This document shows, piece after piece, positions 1-7,679 of a DNA stretch of 64,000 nucleotides (within the stretch, counting starts at the first letter, position 1; every line of letters starts with the position of its first letter). Both the position numbers and the translations under genes were made by a program. This stretch comes from DAOUET01 sp034430155 (GTDB taxonomy: Bacteria > Chloroflexota > Anaerolineae > Anaerolineales > UBA4823). Under the pieces are notes generated by a model that was not told the DNA's origin, did not search any database, and saw only the letters and a list, made by a program, of their open reading frames with translations. The DNA is taken from contig DAOUET010000057.1 of NCBI GenBank assembly GCA_034430155.1, forward strand, positions 1 through 64,000, in the 5' to 3' direction.

Positions 1-740
1 TCGCCTTACCCGTGGCCTTTGAGATTGTTTCCAAGACAGAGACCTACACGGACCAGAAAACTGGCCGAGAGAAACGCAAGAGCACCGTCACCAAGAACGA
101 ACACTATCGCCAGATGCTGCAAGCTACCGTGAGGAACAAGATCCCGTTCAACTATGTGCTCAATGACATCTGGTTTGCAGCGGCAGAGAACATGCGCTTT
201 GTGAAATTGGATCTCAAGAAACAATTCATCATGGCGCTCAAAGGCAATCGCAAGGTGGCCTTGTCCGCAGACGATAAATCCAATGGAAAGTACCAGCGGA
301 TCGATCAATTGGAACTACCAGAAAGCACCTCGCAAATCGTTTACCTGGAAAGGGTCCCCTTTGCCCTTCATTTGGTACGCCAAGGCTTCACCAACGAAGA
401 TGGCTCAACGGGTGTGCGCTATCTGGTGACCAGCGACTTGACCCTGGATGCTGACCAGACGATCACAATCTACCAAAAACGGTGGAAAGTGGAAGAGTAT
501 CACCGCTCACTCAAGCAGAACGTTTCATTGGCCAAATCGCCAACTCGCACAGAGACTACTCAAACTAACTATTTTGTGGCTGCGCTGTGGTCGTTTGTCA
601 AAATTGAGTTGTTGAAGGTCCAAACAAACAAAAACCATTATCAGTTGAAGGCTCAGTTGTACTTGTCTGCCTTACAACAGGCTTTTTATGAGTTACGTAG
701 CCTGCAATCTGAACTTTCGAGCCAGCCTTTGGCTGCGTAA
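1..740 (+). mobile_element. IS4-type DDE transposase, C-terminal part (cut by window start)
   Basis: The reading frame is open from the first bases of the window (codons from base 3 upstream of the GTG at 12), so the true start lies outside. About 245 residues are visible. The segment at 469-530 carries Y-x2-R-x3-E-x6-K (IYQKRW..EEYHRSLK), the signature around the catalytic glutamate of IS4-type DDE transposases. The first two catalytic aspartates would be in or before the missing part. The frame ends normally at 738-740. No terminal inverted repeat was recognised in the 100 bases before scpA, so the element's right end is not defined. It could be a functional IS or a remnant. Confidence 0.85.
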
Positions 741-828
741 CATCAGTAATTAAAAGAGAAAATCGCTTGGAGTTTGGATATCATCATCAAGTATGTCCTT
801 CACCTCCAGCAGGGCTAAGTATAGCATG

Positions 829-860
829 TTGGCAGGCAATTGTCAGGTATAATCTTGATA
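829..860 (+). promoter_or_regulatory. scpA promoter with leaderless layout
   Basis: A perfect -10 hexamer TATAAT lies at 848-853, only 7 bases before the ATG at 861, so the transcript would begin at or next to the start codon. No good -35 is seen at the standard distance; TTGGCA at 829-834 is too close. The same TATAAT-N7-ATG layout recurs at pstS. Confidence 0.55.
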
Positions 861-1649
861 ATGAACATCGATATTAGTTCCTTACAGACCAGCACGTATA
901 AAGTTGCCACGCCAATATTTGAAGGACCGTTAGATTTATTATTGCACTTAATTGAACGTGCTGAATTAGATATCACCAAACTAGCGCTAGCTCAGGTCAC
1001 TGACCAGTACCTGGATTACTTAAAAGATCTTCAACACTATAATCTCGCTGATGTTTCATCATTCGTAGTGATTGCTGCAAAATTATTACAGATCAAATCT
1101 GAAACCCTGCTGCCCCGATTTCATCCCCGAGAGCAGGGTGAGGAGGATCCCGGAGAAGCACTTGCCCGTCAGTTGTTAATATACAAGAGGTTTAAGGAAA
1201 TCGCCGAATTTCTCGGTGAACGTGAGGATAGTGGTTTGCACACGTATGTAAGATTAGCGCTACCTCCGCAAGTACGCACTCAGGTTGACTTGAGCGCTCT
1301 AAATTTATCCGATCTCGCAACCGCAATGACATCAGTTCTCGAGAATATGGGGGTCGTTGACAGCAGGTCTTCCATCAATACTGTGGTAACTCCACCCAAA
1401 GTAACCATCCGGGAGAAAATTAAATTAATTAGCAATCGTTTACGAGAGCAAGGTAAGATTACATTTCGGGCAATCTTAGGGGATAAGCGTTCACGTATGG
1501 ATATCGTTGTTACTTTTCTTGCTGTATTGGAATTAGTGAAGCACCACTTTATTCTTGCCCAACAAACTAATTTGTTCGGTGAAATCGAGCTACTTCCGGC
1601 AGAGTCTTGGGTTGAGGGCAGTGATTTTGAGTCAGAGTTCGGTGAGTAG
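861..1649 (+). CDS. scpA: Segregation and condensation protein A
   Basis: ScpA is the kleisin subunit that bridges the SMC ATPase heads and, with ScpB, forms the bacterial condensin that organises and segregates the chromosome. The protein has about 262 residues, normal for the family. The N-terminal hallmark FEGPLDLLLHLIERAELDI is followed by LALAQVTDQYL, and there is a C-terminal winged-helix region (KITFRAIL, FLAVLELVKHH). An upstream TTG at 840 is possible, but ATG 861 sits 7 bases after a TATAAT and makes the family's usual N-terminus. The matching smc gene is far away, at 59-63 kb. No scpB follows; a convergent gene overlaps its last 18 bases. Confidence 0.93.
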   Translation: MNIDISSLQTSTYKVATPIFEGPLDLLLHLIERAELDITKLALAQVTDQYLDYLKDLQHYNLADVSSFVVIAAKLLQIKSETLLPRFHPREQGEEDPGEALARQLLIYKRFKEIAEFLGEREDSGLHTYVRLALPPQVRTQVDLSALNLSDLATAMTSVLENMGVVDSRSSINTVVTPPKVTIREKIKLISNRLREQGKITFRAILGDKRSRMDIVVTFLAVLELVKHHFILAQQTNLFGEIELLPAESWVEGSDFESEFGE

Positions 1650-2030
1650 TCCTTTCCGGCTTATCCAACGAAGAATTGGGGGAAATAGACCAATTAGCGC
1701 ACCGATTGAGTCGATACCCACATCTGTGATCCTCGCCCCCCGACCAGGAACAAAGGATTGATGATATTCGTCACTGGCGGCGTAGATAAGAGCCAATGCA
1801 AAAGCCAATATAATGCTTGCTGGTTTGTTTCGGTTGATCCCCCTCATATACGCATTAGCCAGTAGGGCATACCCAAACATGTGAGCGCCCTTTTTCACAG
1901 AAAAGTCAAATTGTCCGAAATTGGGCACGATTGCCGATGGAAAAGATGAAAAAATGAAAATCAACAGCATCATAACTATTGCCGGTCCCCACTGGGACCA
2001 AAATGATTTGTGTTTCTCAACCTTATCCAT
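1632..2030 (-). CDS. VanZ-like membrane protein
   Basis: A 132-residue integral membrane protein with four predicted membrane segments (roughly residues 15-30, 45-62, 70-86, 103-120). It has the VanZ-family pattern: SSFPS after the first segment, KGAHMFGYALLANA, and SDEYHQSFVPGRGARITDVGIDSIGALIG. The conserved acidic/His stretch DEYHQ..PGR...D...D is the family core. Function is unknown for most members; VanZ itself is linked to teicoplanin resistance. It is convergent with scpA, overlapping its 3' end by 18 bases, which suggests compact gene packing rather than an operon. Confidence 0.85.
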   Translation of the reverse strand: MDKVEKHKSFWSQWGPAIVMMLLIFIFSSFPSAIVPNFGQFDFSVKKGAHMFGYALLANAYMRGINRNKPASIILAFALALIYAASDEYHQSFVPGRGARITDVGIDSIGALIGLFPPILRWISRKGLLTEL

Positions 2031-2072
2031 ATAAAATATTTTATCATTGACAAGAGTATCGTTTTAATCAGT

Positions 2073-2142
2073 TAGGACTTACGCAGTTGGTGGGAGGATG
2101 GGGGTGTTTGGGTGGGCGTTACCCGCCCAAACACCCCCATCC
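2073..2142. repeat. Hairpin repeat element, copy 1 (truncated, inside xthA 3' end)
   Basis: It begins with TTAGGACTTACGCAGTTG, the same end as in the copies at 21.76 and 57.41 kb. It holds a hairpin with 17-base arms (2100-2116 and 2122-2138, one G-T pair) and loop CGTTA. The distal end seen in other copies is absent here. The element supplies the last codons and the stop codon of xthA. Confidence 0.85.
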
Positions 2143-2900
2143 AATATCAAGGTCACTGGACAATGGTCTGAGCCCATGACTTCATCGTGAATGACTACCT
2201 CTTGAACAAGGGATCTCAATTCTTCAGAAACCAGAAAATAATCCAAGCGCCACCCAACATTCCTTTTTCGAGCTCCAAACCGGTATGTCCACCAAGTGTA
2301 TTGTTCGCGATTTGGGTATCTTTCTCGGTAAATATCTACAAAACCGTTATTTAAAAAGTGCGTTATCCAATCTCGTTCTTCAAGTAAAAAGCCCGTGGTA
2401 TTGACGTTCTGCTTTGGGTTACGTAAATCAATCTCTTGATGGGCTGTATTTATATCTCCGCAAAGGATTAATCTTTCTCCTCGCCCATGCATCCGATTGC
2501 ATTTATCCAAAAGGGTCGCATAAAAATCCAGCTTGAATGGCACCCGGGCGTGGTCCCGTTGGCCGTTAGGAACATAAAGATTTAGAAGCGTGAATTCCTC
2601 GTGGTGCGTCTCAATAACACGTCCTTCATGATCGAAGCGGCTATCTCCTAACCCCAAAATAACCTTTTGGCATCCTTGTTTTAGAAATGTTGCAACCCCA
2701 CTATAACCCGGCCTCTCTGCTGGGTTCCAAATCACCTGATATCCCTTGAAAAGTTCATTTTGGTTGCCATTAAGTTGATCCGGTCGGACTTTAATTTCTT
2801 GCAGACACAGAATATCTGGATAGTACTCTCTGACCCAATCCCAGATACCGTTTTTTAGTGCTGCTCGCAATCCATTTACATTCCATGTAGTGATCTTCAT
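2079..2900 (-). CDS. xthA: Exodeoxyribonuclease III (AP endonuclease)
   Basis: ExoIII cleaves DNA 5' to abasic sites and removes 3' blocking groups in base-excision repair. Family motifs are all visible: MKITTWNVNGLRA, DILCLQEIK, GYSGVA, LYVPNG, LCGDINTAH, and the C-terminal SDHCPVTLIL with the catalytic Asp-His. ATG 2900 is chosen over a TTG four codons upstream because GAGGG sits a few bases before it. The protein should end just after SDHCPVTLIL. Instead about 18 further residues, rich in Pro, Asn and Thr, are read from the inserted hairpin repeat, ending at a TAA inside its TTACGCA end. The catalytic core is complete, so activity is likely retained. Confidence 0.95.
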   Translation of the reverse strand: MKITTWNVNGLRAALKNGIWDWVREYYPDILCLQEIKVRPDQLNGNQNELFKGYQVIWNPAERPGYSGVATFLKQGCQKVILGLGDSRFDHEGRVIETHHEEFTLLNLYVPNGQRDHARVPFKLDFYATLLDKCNRMHGRGERLILCGDINTAHQEIDLRNPKQNVNTTGFLLEERDWITHFLNNGFVDIYRERYPNREQYTWWTYRFGARKRNVGWRLDYFLVSEELRSLVQEVVIHDEVMGSDHCPVTLILDGGVWAGNAHPNTPILPPTA

Positions 2901-3009
2901 GATTACCCTCAATACTCATCCCAACTATTCGTGCGAATATACCCTTTTATGCTACAATCCAGAACCGTACTCTTAAATTCTAATATCCAAAAAACCTTTA
3001 ATCAATCCT

Positions 3010-4299
3010 ATGGCTGAAGTTATCAAATCCGTTAAAGGAACCAGAGATTTCTATCCGGTAGAAAAGGGGATTCTTGCCTGGTTTTATGCCACCATCCGGG
3101 AGGTATCGGAGCAGTTTGGTTACCAAGAATATGACGGGCCGTATTTAGAGACGATTGAACTTTATGCTGCCAAATCTGGTGAAGAACTAGTTAAAGAACA
3201 ATCGTTTGTCTTCGAAGACCGAGGTGGTAACCCGATTACATTGCGCCCAGAATTAACCCCAACTCTGGTTCGCATGGTTGCTCAGCGTCAACATCAACTT
3301 GTCTTTCCTTTACGTTGGTGGTCATTTGGTCCTTTCTGGCGATATGAACGCCCACAGAAAGGGCGCTCTCGGGAGTTCTTTCAATGGAACATCGATTTAA
3401 TCGGTGTGGGTACACCAGAAGCAGATGCTGAGCTAACCGCCGTGATCGCCACATTTTTTAAGAAAATCGGGCTTACCCCACAAGATGTGTCTATCCTGGT
3501 AAACAACCGTCGTCTAATGGATGGTGAATTGAAAACTCTGGGTATTCCACTCAGTCATCGACCAGAGGTATACCGCTTGGTTGACCGGAGGGACAAATTA
3601 TCAGCCTCGGACTGGCAGCAGTATGCTCAAGAGGTTGGACTAAACGCAGCACAGATTAGCGGGTTGAAAACAATCCTGGAAAATACTGATTTATGGCAGA
3701 AATCAGAAGAATTACGGCGATTCTTCCTGGCCTTACAGGCTTTAGGAGTCAGCGAATACGTTCGATATGCTCCTGAAGTCATACGCGGACTGGATTATTA
3801 TACCGGCACAGTTTTCGAGGCTTACGACCGCAAGGGTATTATCCCCAGATCGATTCTTGGTGGAGGTCGCTACGATAACCTGATGGCAGATGTTGGTGGG
3901 GAGACCCTTCCTGGGGTGGGTTTCGCCATGGGAGATATAGTCGTAATGCTAGTATTAAGTAAACTTGGCCTCATACCCAAGAATATCGGTCTCACACCAG
4001 CCCCCATATTTGTAACGGTATTTAATCAAGAACATCTTTTGGATTCATTCAAACTAGCCTCTGAAATCCGCCAATCAGGTTTTTATGTCTCTTGTTATCC
4101 TCTAGAAGATAAATTATCAAAGCAGTTCAAGTATGCTGACCGCATTGGCGCCCGAGTAGCCCTTGTCCTCGGTCCGGACGAAATCCAAACCAGTCAAATA
4201 ACTATCAAAGACCTGCTTACCCGGGACCAACACACAATCCCACGGGGACATGTGATCGAAGCCATCGAGGATTTGCTTGCCCGGAAAATTCCTTCATGA
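3010..4299 (+). CDS. hisS: Histidyl-tRNA synthetase
   Basis: Charges tRNA-His with histidine. The 429-residue class II synthetase has motif 1 around FVFEDRGG.PITLRPELTPTL, motif 2 WSFGPFWRYERPQKGRSREFFQWNID, the HisRS-specific GLDYYTGTVFEA, and motif 3 GGGRYDNL..G...PGVGFAMG. A C-terminal anticodon-binding domain follows (about residues 330-425). A -10-like TACAAT lies at 2953-2958, with a roughly 45-base leader. No T-box is recognised. Its cognate tRNA-His gene lies 18 bases downstream, an unusually direct pairing of synthetase and tRNA in one transcript. Confidence 0.97.
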   Translation: MAEVIKSVKGTRDFYPVEKGILAWFYATIREVSEQFGYQEYDGPYLETIELYAAKSGEELVKEQSFVFEDRGGNPITLRPELTPTLVRMVAQRQHQLVFPLRWWSFGPFWRYERPQKGRSREFFQWNIDLIGVGTPEADAELTAVIATFFKKIGLTPQDVSILVNNRRLMDGELKTLGIPLSHRPEVYRLVDRRDKLSASDWQQYAQEVGLNAAQISGLKTILENTDLWQKSEELRRFFLALQALGVSEYVRYAPEVIRGLDYYTGTVFEAYDRKGIIPRSILGGGRYDNLMADVGGETLPGVGFAMGDIVVMLVLSKLGLIPKNIGLTPAPIFVTVFNQEHLLDSFKLASEIRQSGFYVSCYPLEDKLSKQFKYADRIGARVALVLGPDEIQTSQITIKDLLTRDQHTIPRGHVIEAIEDLLARKIPS

Positions 4300-4317
4300 T
4301 AAAATTTCCGCAAATAT

Positions 4318-4391
4318 GGTGCCAGTAGCTCAATTGGCAGAGCGCCGCACTGTGGATGCGGTGGTTGTGGGTTCAAGTCCCATCTGGCACC
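4318..4391 (+). tRNA. tRNA-His (GTG anticodon)
   Basis: Acceptor GTGCCAG (4319-4325) pairs with CTGGCAC (4384-4390). The D-arm is GCTC..GAGC. The anticodon stem is CCGCA/TGCGG around loop CTGTGGA, which gives anticodon GTG. The T-arm is GTGGG-TTCAAGT-CCCAT. A genomic G at 4318 opposite C at 4391 gives the extra G-1:C73 pair typical of bacterial tRNA-His. The terminal CCA is not fully encoded (CC then T). Confidence 0.96.
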
Positions 4392-4401
4392 CCTGGTTTC
4401 C

Positions 4402-4444
4402 AAGCGTACCGGTTCGTCTCCTCAGCAACCGGTACGCTTTTCTT
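4402..4444 (+). terminator. Intrinsic terminator after hisS and tRNA-His
   Basis: Perfect 13-base arms at 4402-4414 and 4427-4439, a 12-base loop, then TTTTCTT. It closes the hisS/tRNA-His unit. The roughly 270 bases after it, up to 4715, are AT-rich and hold no convincing gene; they probably carry the promoter of the following operon. Confidence 0.85.
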
Positions 4445-4715
4445 ATTACAATTCGTTTCCAAATCATTTAATCGTCCCTTTGAAAGCCACAATATTTACG
4501 ATTCTTTTATGAAATATTTAATCAGATCATTTATTACGTTCATCACAATAGTCTATGCTTTTTGTTACTGGCAAAAATATGACAAGTTTCAGATACTTAT
4601 TTTAGGAGAATTAGGTTCTACCCGATGTTTTCGACTTTAATATAGGCTCGAAAATGAAACGTCCATCAATTCAAACAGGAGTAATTCATTTGCCAATTAA
4701 CCTGGAGGTAAGTTA

Positions 4716-5921
4716 ATGACTACCGCGACAGCCTCTCCGAATCCCTCATACAGCGAGACAATCTTTGCCAGCTTGTTTGAAGTGGATGAAGGTAAACGAA
4801 TACAGACTTGTTTACAATGTGGCACATGCAGTGGCGTGTGCCCTTTTGGCTATTTAATGGCCTTTCCTCCCCACCGGATGATCGCAGCCTTACGGGCAGA
4901 TATGTATGAAAAAATACCAGCTAGCGATAGCGTTTGGATGTGCGTTTCATGCTATGCCTGCACCCAGGTCTGCCCGGCAAAAATCCCCATCACCCAAGGG
5001 TTGATGACCAGGACAAAAGAAGAAACCCTGCTGGCCGGAAATATCCCCACAGAACTTCAAAGCGCCTTGGAAAATTCTCAACGTTATGGCAACCCCTTGG
5101 GAGAATCACCCCGTAAGAGAGCAGATTGGGCTTCGGGACTTGAGCCTCAAGTCACCCTCATGGCTAAAGAAAAACGACCAGTAGACATCTTGTGGTTCGT
5201 AGGTGATTATCCATCCTACCACCCGCGTGTTCAAATAGCCACAAGATCATTAGCCAAGGTTCTCAATGCCCTTGGGGTGGATTTTGGCATCCTGGGCCCA
5301 GAGGAGAATAGTGATGGTGACTCGCAGCGACTCGCTGGTGAGCGAGGGTTGTTCGAAATGCTGGCGGAAAAGAACGGAAAGGTATTTAGAAAATACCAGT
5401 TTAATGAAATCCTTACCTCCGATCCACACGCCTATAATGCCTTTAAAAATGAATACCCGACATTGGGCATCTCCTATCCGGTGCACCACTACACTCAATT
5501 CCTGGTAGAGCGGCTTGATCAACTAAAACCATTGTTAAAGCAAGAAGTGAATGTCAAAGCAACTTACCACGATCCTTGTTATCTGGGACGCGCCAATGGC
5601 ATATATGACGAGCCCCGCGCTTTGTTAGAAGCCATCCCAGGTGTTGAGTTAGTTGAAATGTCACATAATCACTCATATAGCCTCTGCTGCGGTGGTGGTG
5701 GAGGTGGGATGTGGTTGGATGGCTTCCAATGGGAGAAGTCTCACGTTCGGCTATCTGAATGGCGTGTACGCGAGGCAGTAGCAACAGGCGCTGACACCCT
5801 GGTAGTAGCCTGTCCCTATGAGACACCCCGTTTTGAAGATGCTGCCAAAATGGTACAGGGCGCAGGCCAGTTGCATGTTAAAGACATAGTCGAATTGTTA
5901 GCCGATTCATTGGGCGATTAG
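4716..5921 (+). CDS. HdrD-like iron-sulfur protein, Etf-associated
   Basis: A soluble 401-residue electron-transfer protein. It has two 4Fe-4S binding motifs near the N-terminus (CLQCGTCSGVCP about residue 35, CVSCYACTQVCP about residue 75). A C-terminal CCG domain follows, with YHDPCYLGR.N and SLCCGGGGGGMW. The internal CCG-like region (FGILGPEENSDGD) keeps the shape of a first CCG motif but has Ser in place of Cys, so only one non-cubane type cluster site seems intact. It starts the hdrD-etfB-etfA-EMO operon after a strong GGAGGTAAG site. It probably passes electrons between Etf and a partner. It is a paralogue of the C-terminal half of the protein at 7680-9686. Confidence 0.88.
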   Translation: MTTATASPNPSYSETIFASLFEVDEGKRIQTCLQCGTCSGVCPFGYLMAFPPHRMIAALRADMYEKIPASDSVWMCVSCYACTQVCPAKIPITQGLMTRTKEETLLAGNIPTELQSALENSQRYGNPLGESPRKRADWASGLEPQVTLMAKEKRPVDILWFVGDYPSYHPRVQIATRSLAKVLNALGVDFGILGPEENSDGDSQRLAGERGLFEMLAEKNGKVFRKYQFNEILTSDPHAYNAFKNEYPTLGISYPVHHYTQFLVERLDQLKPLLKQEVNVKATYHDPCYLGRANGIYDEPRALLEAIPGVELVEMSHNHSYSLCCGGGGGGMWLDGFQWEKSHVRLSEWRVREAVATGADTLVVACPYETPRFEDAAKMVQGAGQLHVKDIVELLADSLGD

Positions 5922-5934
5922 AGAGGCAAAACCG

Positions 5935-6699
5935 ATGAACATCTTGGTACTGATTAAACTCGTCCCTGACTTAGTTGAAGAACTTACTATTGACGCTGGC
6001 GGCACCACCCTTGATATGACCTGGCTGCGATTGATCATTAATGAGCTGGATGATCACGCCATTGAAGAGGCCATCTTACTCAAAGAACGCGGTGAGGCAT
6101 CTGTCACAATCGTTGCACCAGATGTTGAAGGGGTCGACGATGTGCTTTTCACGGCGGCTGCCAAGGGAGCTGACCGGTTGATTAAACTGACCGGCAACTT
6201 TACGGAGCAGGTCAATAATCACGCCTTGGCCCGCGCTTTTACGTCGATCATAAAGGATCTCAATCCTGATCTGGTGTTGACCGGGGTGCAAGCTCATGAT
6301 GATTTGGACGGATCTGTGGGACCACTCGTAGCCGGGTACATGGGTATGCCTTACGTTGGCTACGTATCCAGGATCTCTTTAAGCAGTGAGACGGCCACGG
6401 TCCATAAGGAGTATCCCGGCGGGGTGATTGCGGTGATGGAAGTAAAGTTACCCACCGTAATGGGAATTCAAGCTGCCGAGCAACCACCGCGTTATGTAGC
6501 CGTCAGTAAGGTGCGTCAGGCTATGAAGACCGCCACCATCGAAGAGCGAACAGTGGATGAGTTGGACCTCAGTGGCGGGGTAACTGTCAGCCGCATGTTC
6601 CAGCCAGAAATCTCCGAGCGAGCGACCATGATCGAGGGGGATGAAGAGCAGGTCTCTGCCCGTCTTATCGAGATCTTCAGAGAAGCTGGTGTACTGTGA
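5935..6699 (+). CDS. etfB: Electron transfer flavoprotein beta subunit
   Basis: EtfB forms a heterodimer with EtfA and carries electrons from acyl-CoA dehydrogenase-type or other flavoenzymes. The 254-residue protein shows MNILVLIKLVPD, the INELDDHAIEEAILLKE stretch and the LVLTGVQAHDDLDGSVGPLVA segment. A further conserved stretch is LPTVMGIQAAEQPPRYV. It lies 13 bases after the HdrD-like gene and 13 before etfA, in one operon. Whether this Etf is of the bifurcating type cannot be decided by eye. Confidence 0.93.
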   Translation: MNILVLIKLVPDLVEELTIDAGGTTLDMTWLRLIINELDDHAIEEAILLKERGEASVTIVAPDVEGVDDVLFTAAAKGADRLIKLTGNFTEQVNNHALARAFTSIIKDLNPDLVLTGVQAHDDLDGSVGPLVAGYMGMPYVGYVSRISLSSETATVHKEYPGGVIAVMEVKLPTVMGIQAAEQPPRYVAVSKVRQAMKTATIEERTVDELDLSGGVTVSRMFQPEISERATMIEGDEEQVSARLIEIFREAGVL

Positions 6700-6712
6700 G
6701 AGGAGTACGCTA

Positions 6713-7675
6713 ATGAACCAAGACATTTTCGTAGTCATTGAACATCTTCGAGGACAGGTATCCGATATTTCTTACATTATGTTAGCTGCCGCCCGTGCGC
6801 TTGCCCAGTCCCAAGGCGGAAGAGTCCTCGGAATACTCTTAGGTCACAACGCGCAAGGGTTGGCAAAAAACCTGGCAGCTGACCAGGTGCTATATCTAGA
6901 CCATCCATCATTGGCTGACTTCACTTCAGACGCCTATCAAAGGGCATTGGCCAGTCTAATTACCGAACAGGCACCTCGCGCCGTGTTTTTCGGTAACACT
7001 TCAATTGGCGCAGACCTCGCCAGTTTCCTCTCTGCTCATTTAGAGTTGCCATTATTGCATGCCTGCCATAGCGTCACCTCAGAGGGCAAGCTCATTAGCC
7101 AGATTTGTGGCGGCAAGATCATGACAGAGAGTGATCTTGCCAATACTATGACACTTGTCACGATGATTCCGGGGGGTTTCAAATCGGAAGAAGGTCAGAG
7201 TGAAAAACCACCCGAGGTAACCTCAATGACGACGCCTGCGTTGGAGAATTTACGCGTCACCCTAAAAGAGTACATCGAACCAGAGGTAGGAGATGTAGAT
7301 ATCTCCAAAGAACCCATCCTGATCGCCGTCGGCCGTGGAATTCAAAACCAGGATAATATTGAGCTGGCTGAAGGATTGGCTAAGGCCTTAGATGGAGTCG
7401 TATGCGCCTCACGTCCTGTTGTCGATCAAGGTTGGCTCCCTTCAACTCGCTTGGTAGGAAAATCAGGGAAGAAGGTAAAACCCGAAATCTACTTAACTCT
7501 GGGAATTAGTGGTGCGCCTGAGCATATTGAAGGTATTGTCGATAGCAAATTAATTATCGCTATCAATACCGACCCTTCCGCCCCAATCTTCGATGTAGCT
7601 CAGTATGGGGTCGAGATCGATCTCTTCGATTTGGTTGAGGCGTTGACCGAAAAAGTAGGGCAGGCTAAAGGCTAG
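6713..7675 (+). CDS. etfA: Electron transfer flavoprotein alpha subunit
   Basis: The 320-residue FAD-binding subunit of Etf. The C-terminal FAD domain is complete: ASRPVVDQGWLPSTRLVGKSG, LTLGISGAPEHIEGI, INTDPSAPIFDVAQYG. In many EtfA proteins the third motif reads GISGAxQH; here it is GISGAPEH, a Gln-to-Glu change next to the flavin (family comparison from memory). ATG 6713 is chosen because GAGAGGAG precedes it; the frame is open further upstream inside etfB. The next gene starts 5 bases after its stop, so translation is probably coupled. Confidence 0.93.
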   Translation: MNQDIFVVIEHLRGQVSDISYIMLAAARALAQSQGGRVLGILLGHNAQGLAKNLAADQVLYLDHPSLADFTSDAYQRALASLITEQAPRAVFFGNTSIGADLASFLSAHLELPLLHACHSVTSEGKLISQICGGKIMTESDLANTMTLVTMIPGGFKSEEGQSEKPPEVTSMTTPALENLRVTLKEYIEPEVGDVDISKEPILIAVGRGIQNQDNIELAEGLAKALDGVVCASRPVVDQGWLPSTRLVGKSGKKVKPEIYLTLGISGAPEHIEGIVDSKLIIAINTDPSAPIFDVAQYGVEIDLFDLVEALTEKVGQAKG

Positions 7676-7679
7676 GACA

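Noticed and set aside
4194..4403. Minus-strand frame METRGARWDLNPQ
   Set aside because: It runs antisense through tRNA-His and the end of hisS; such sequences are classic false calls over tRNAs.
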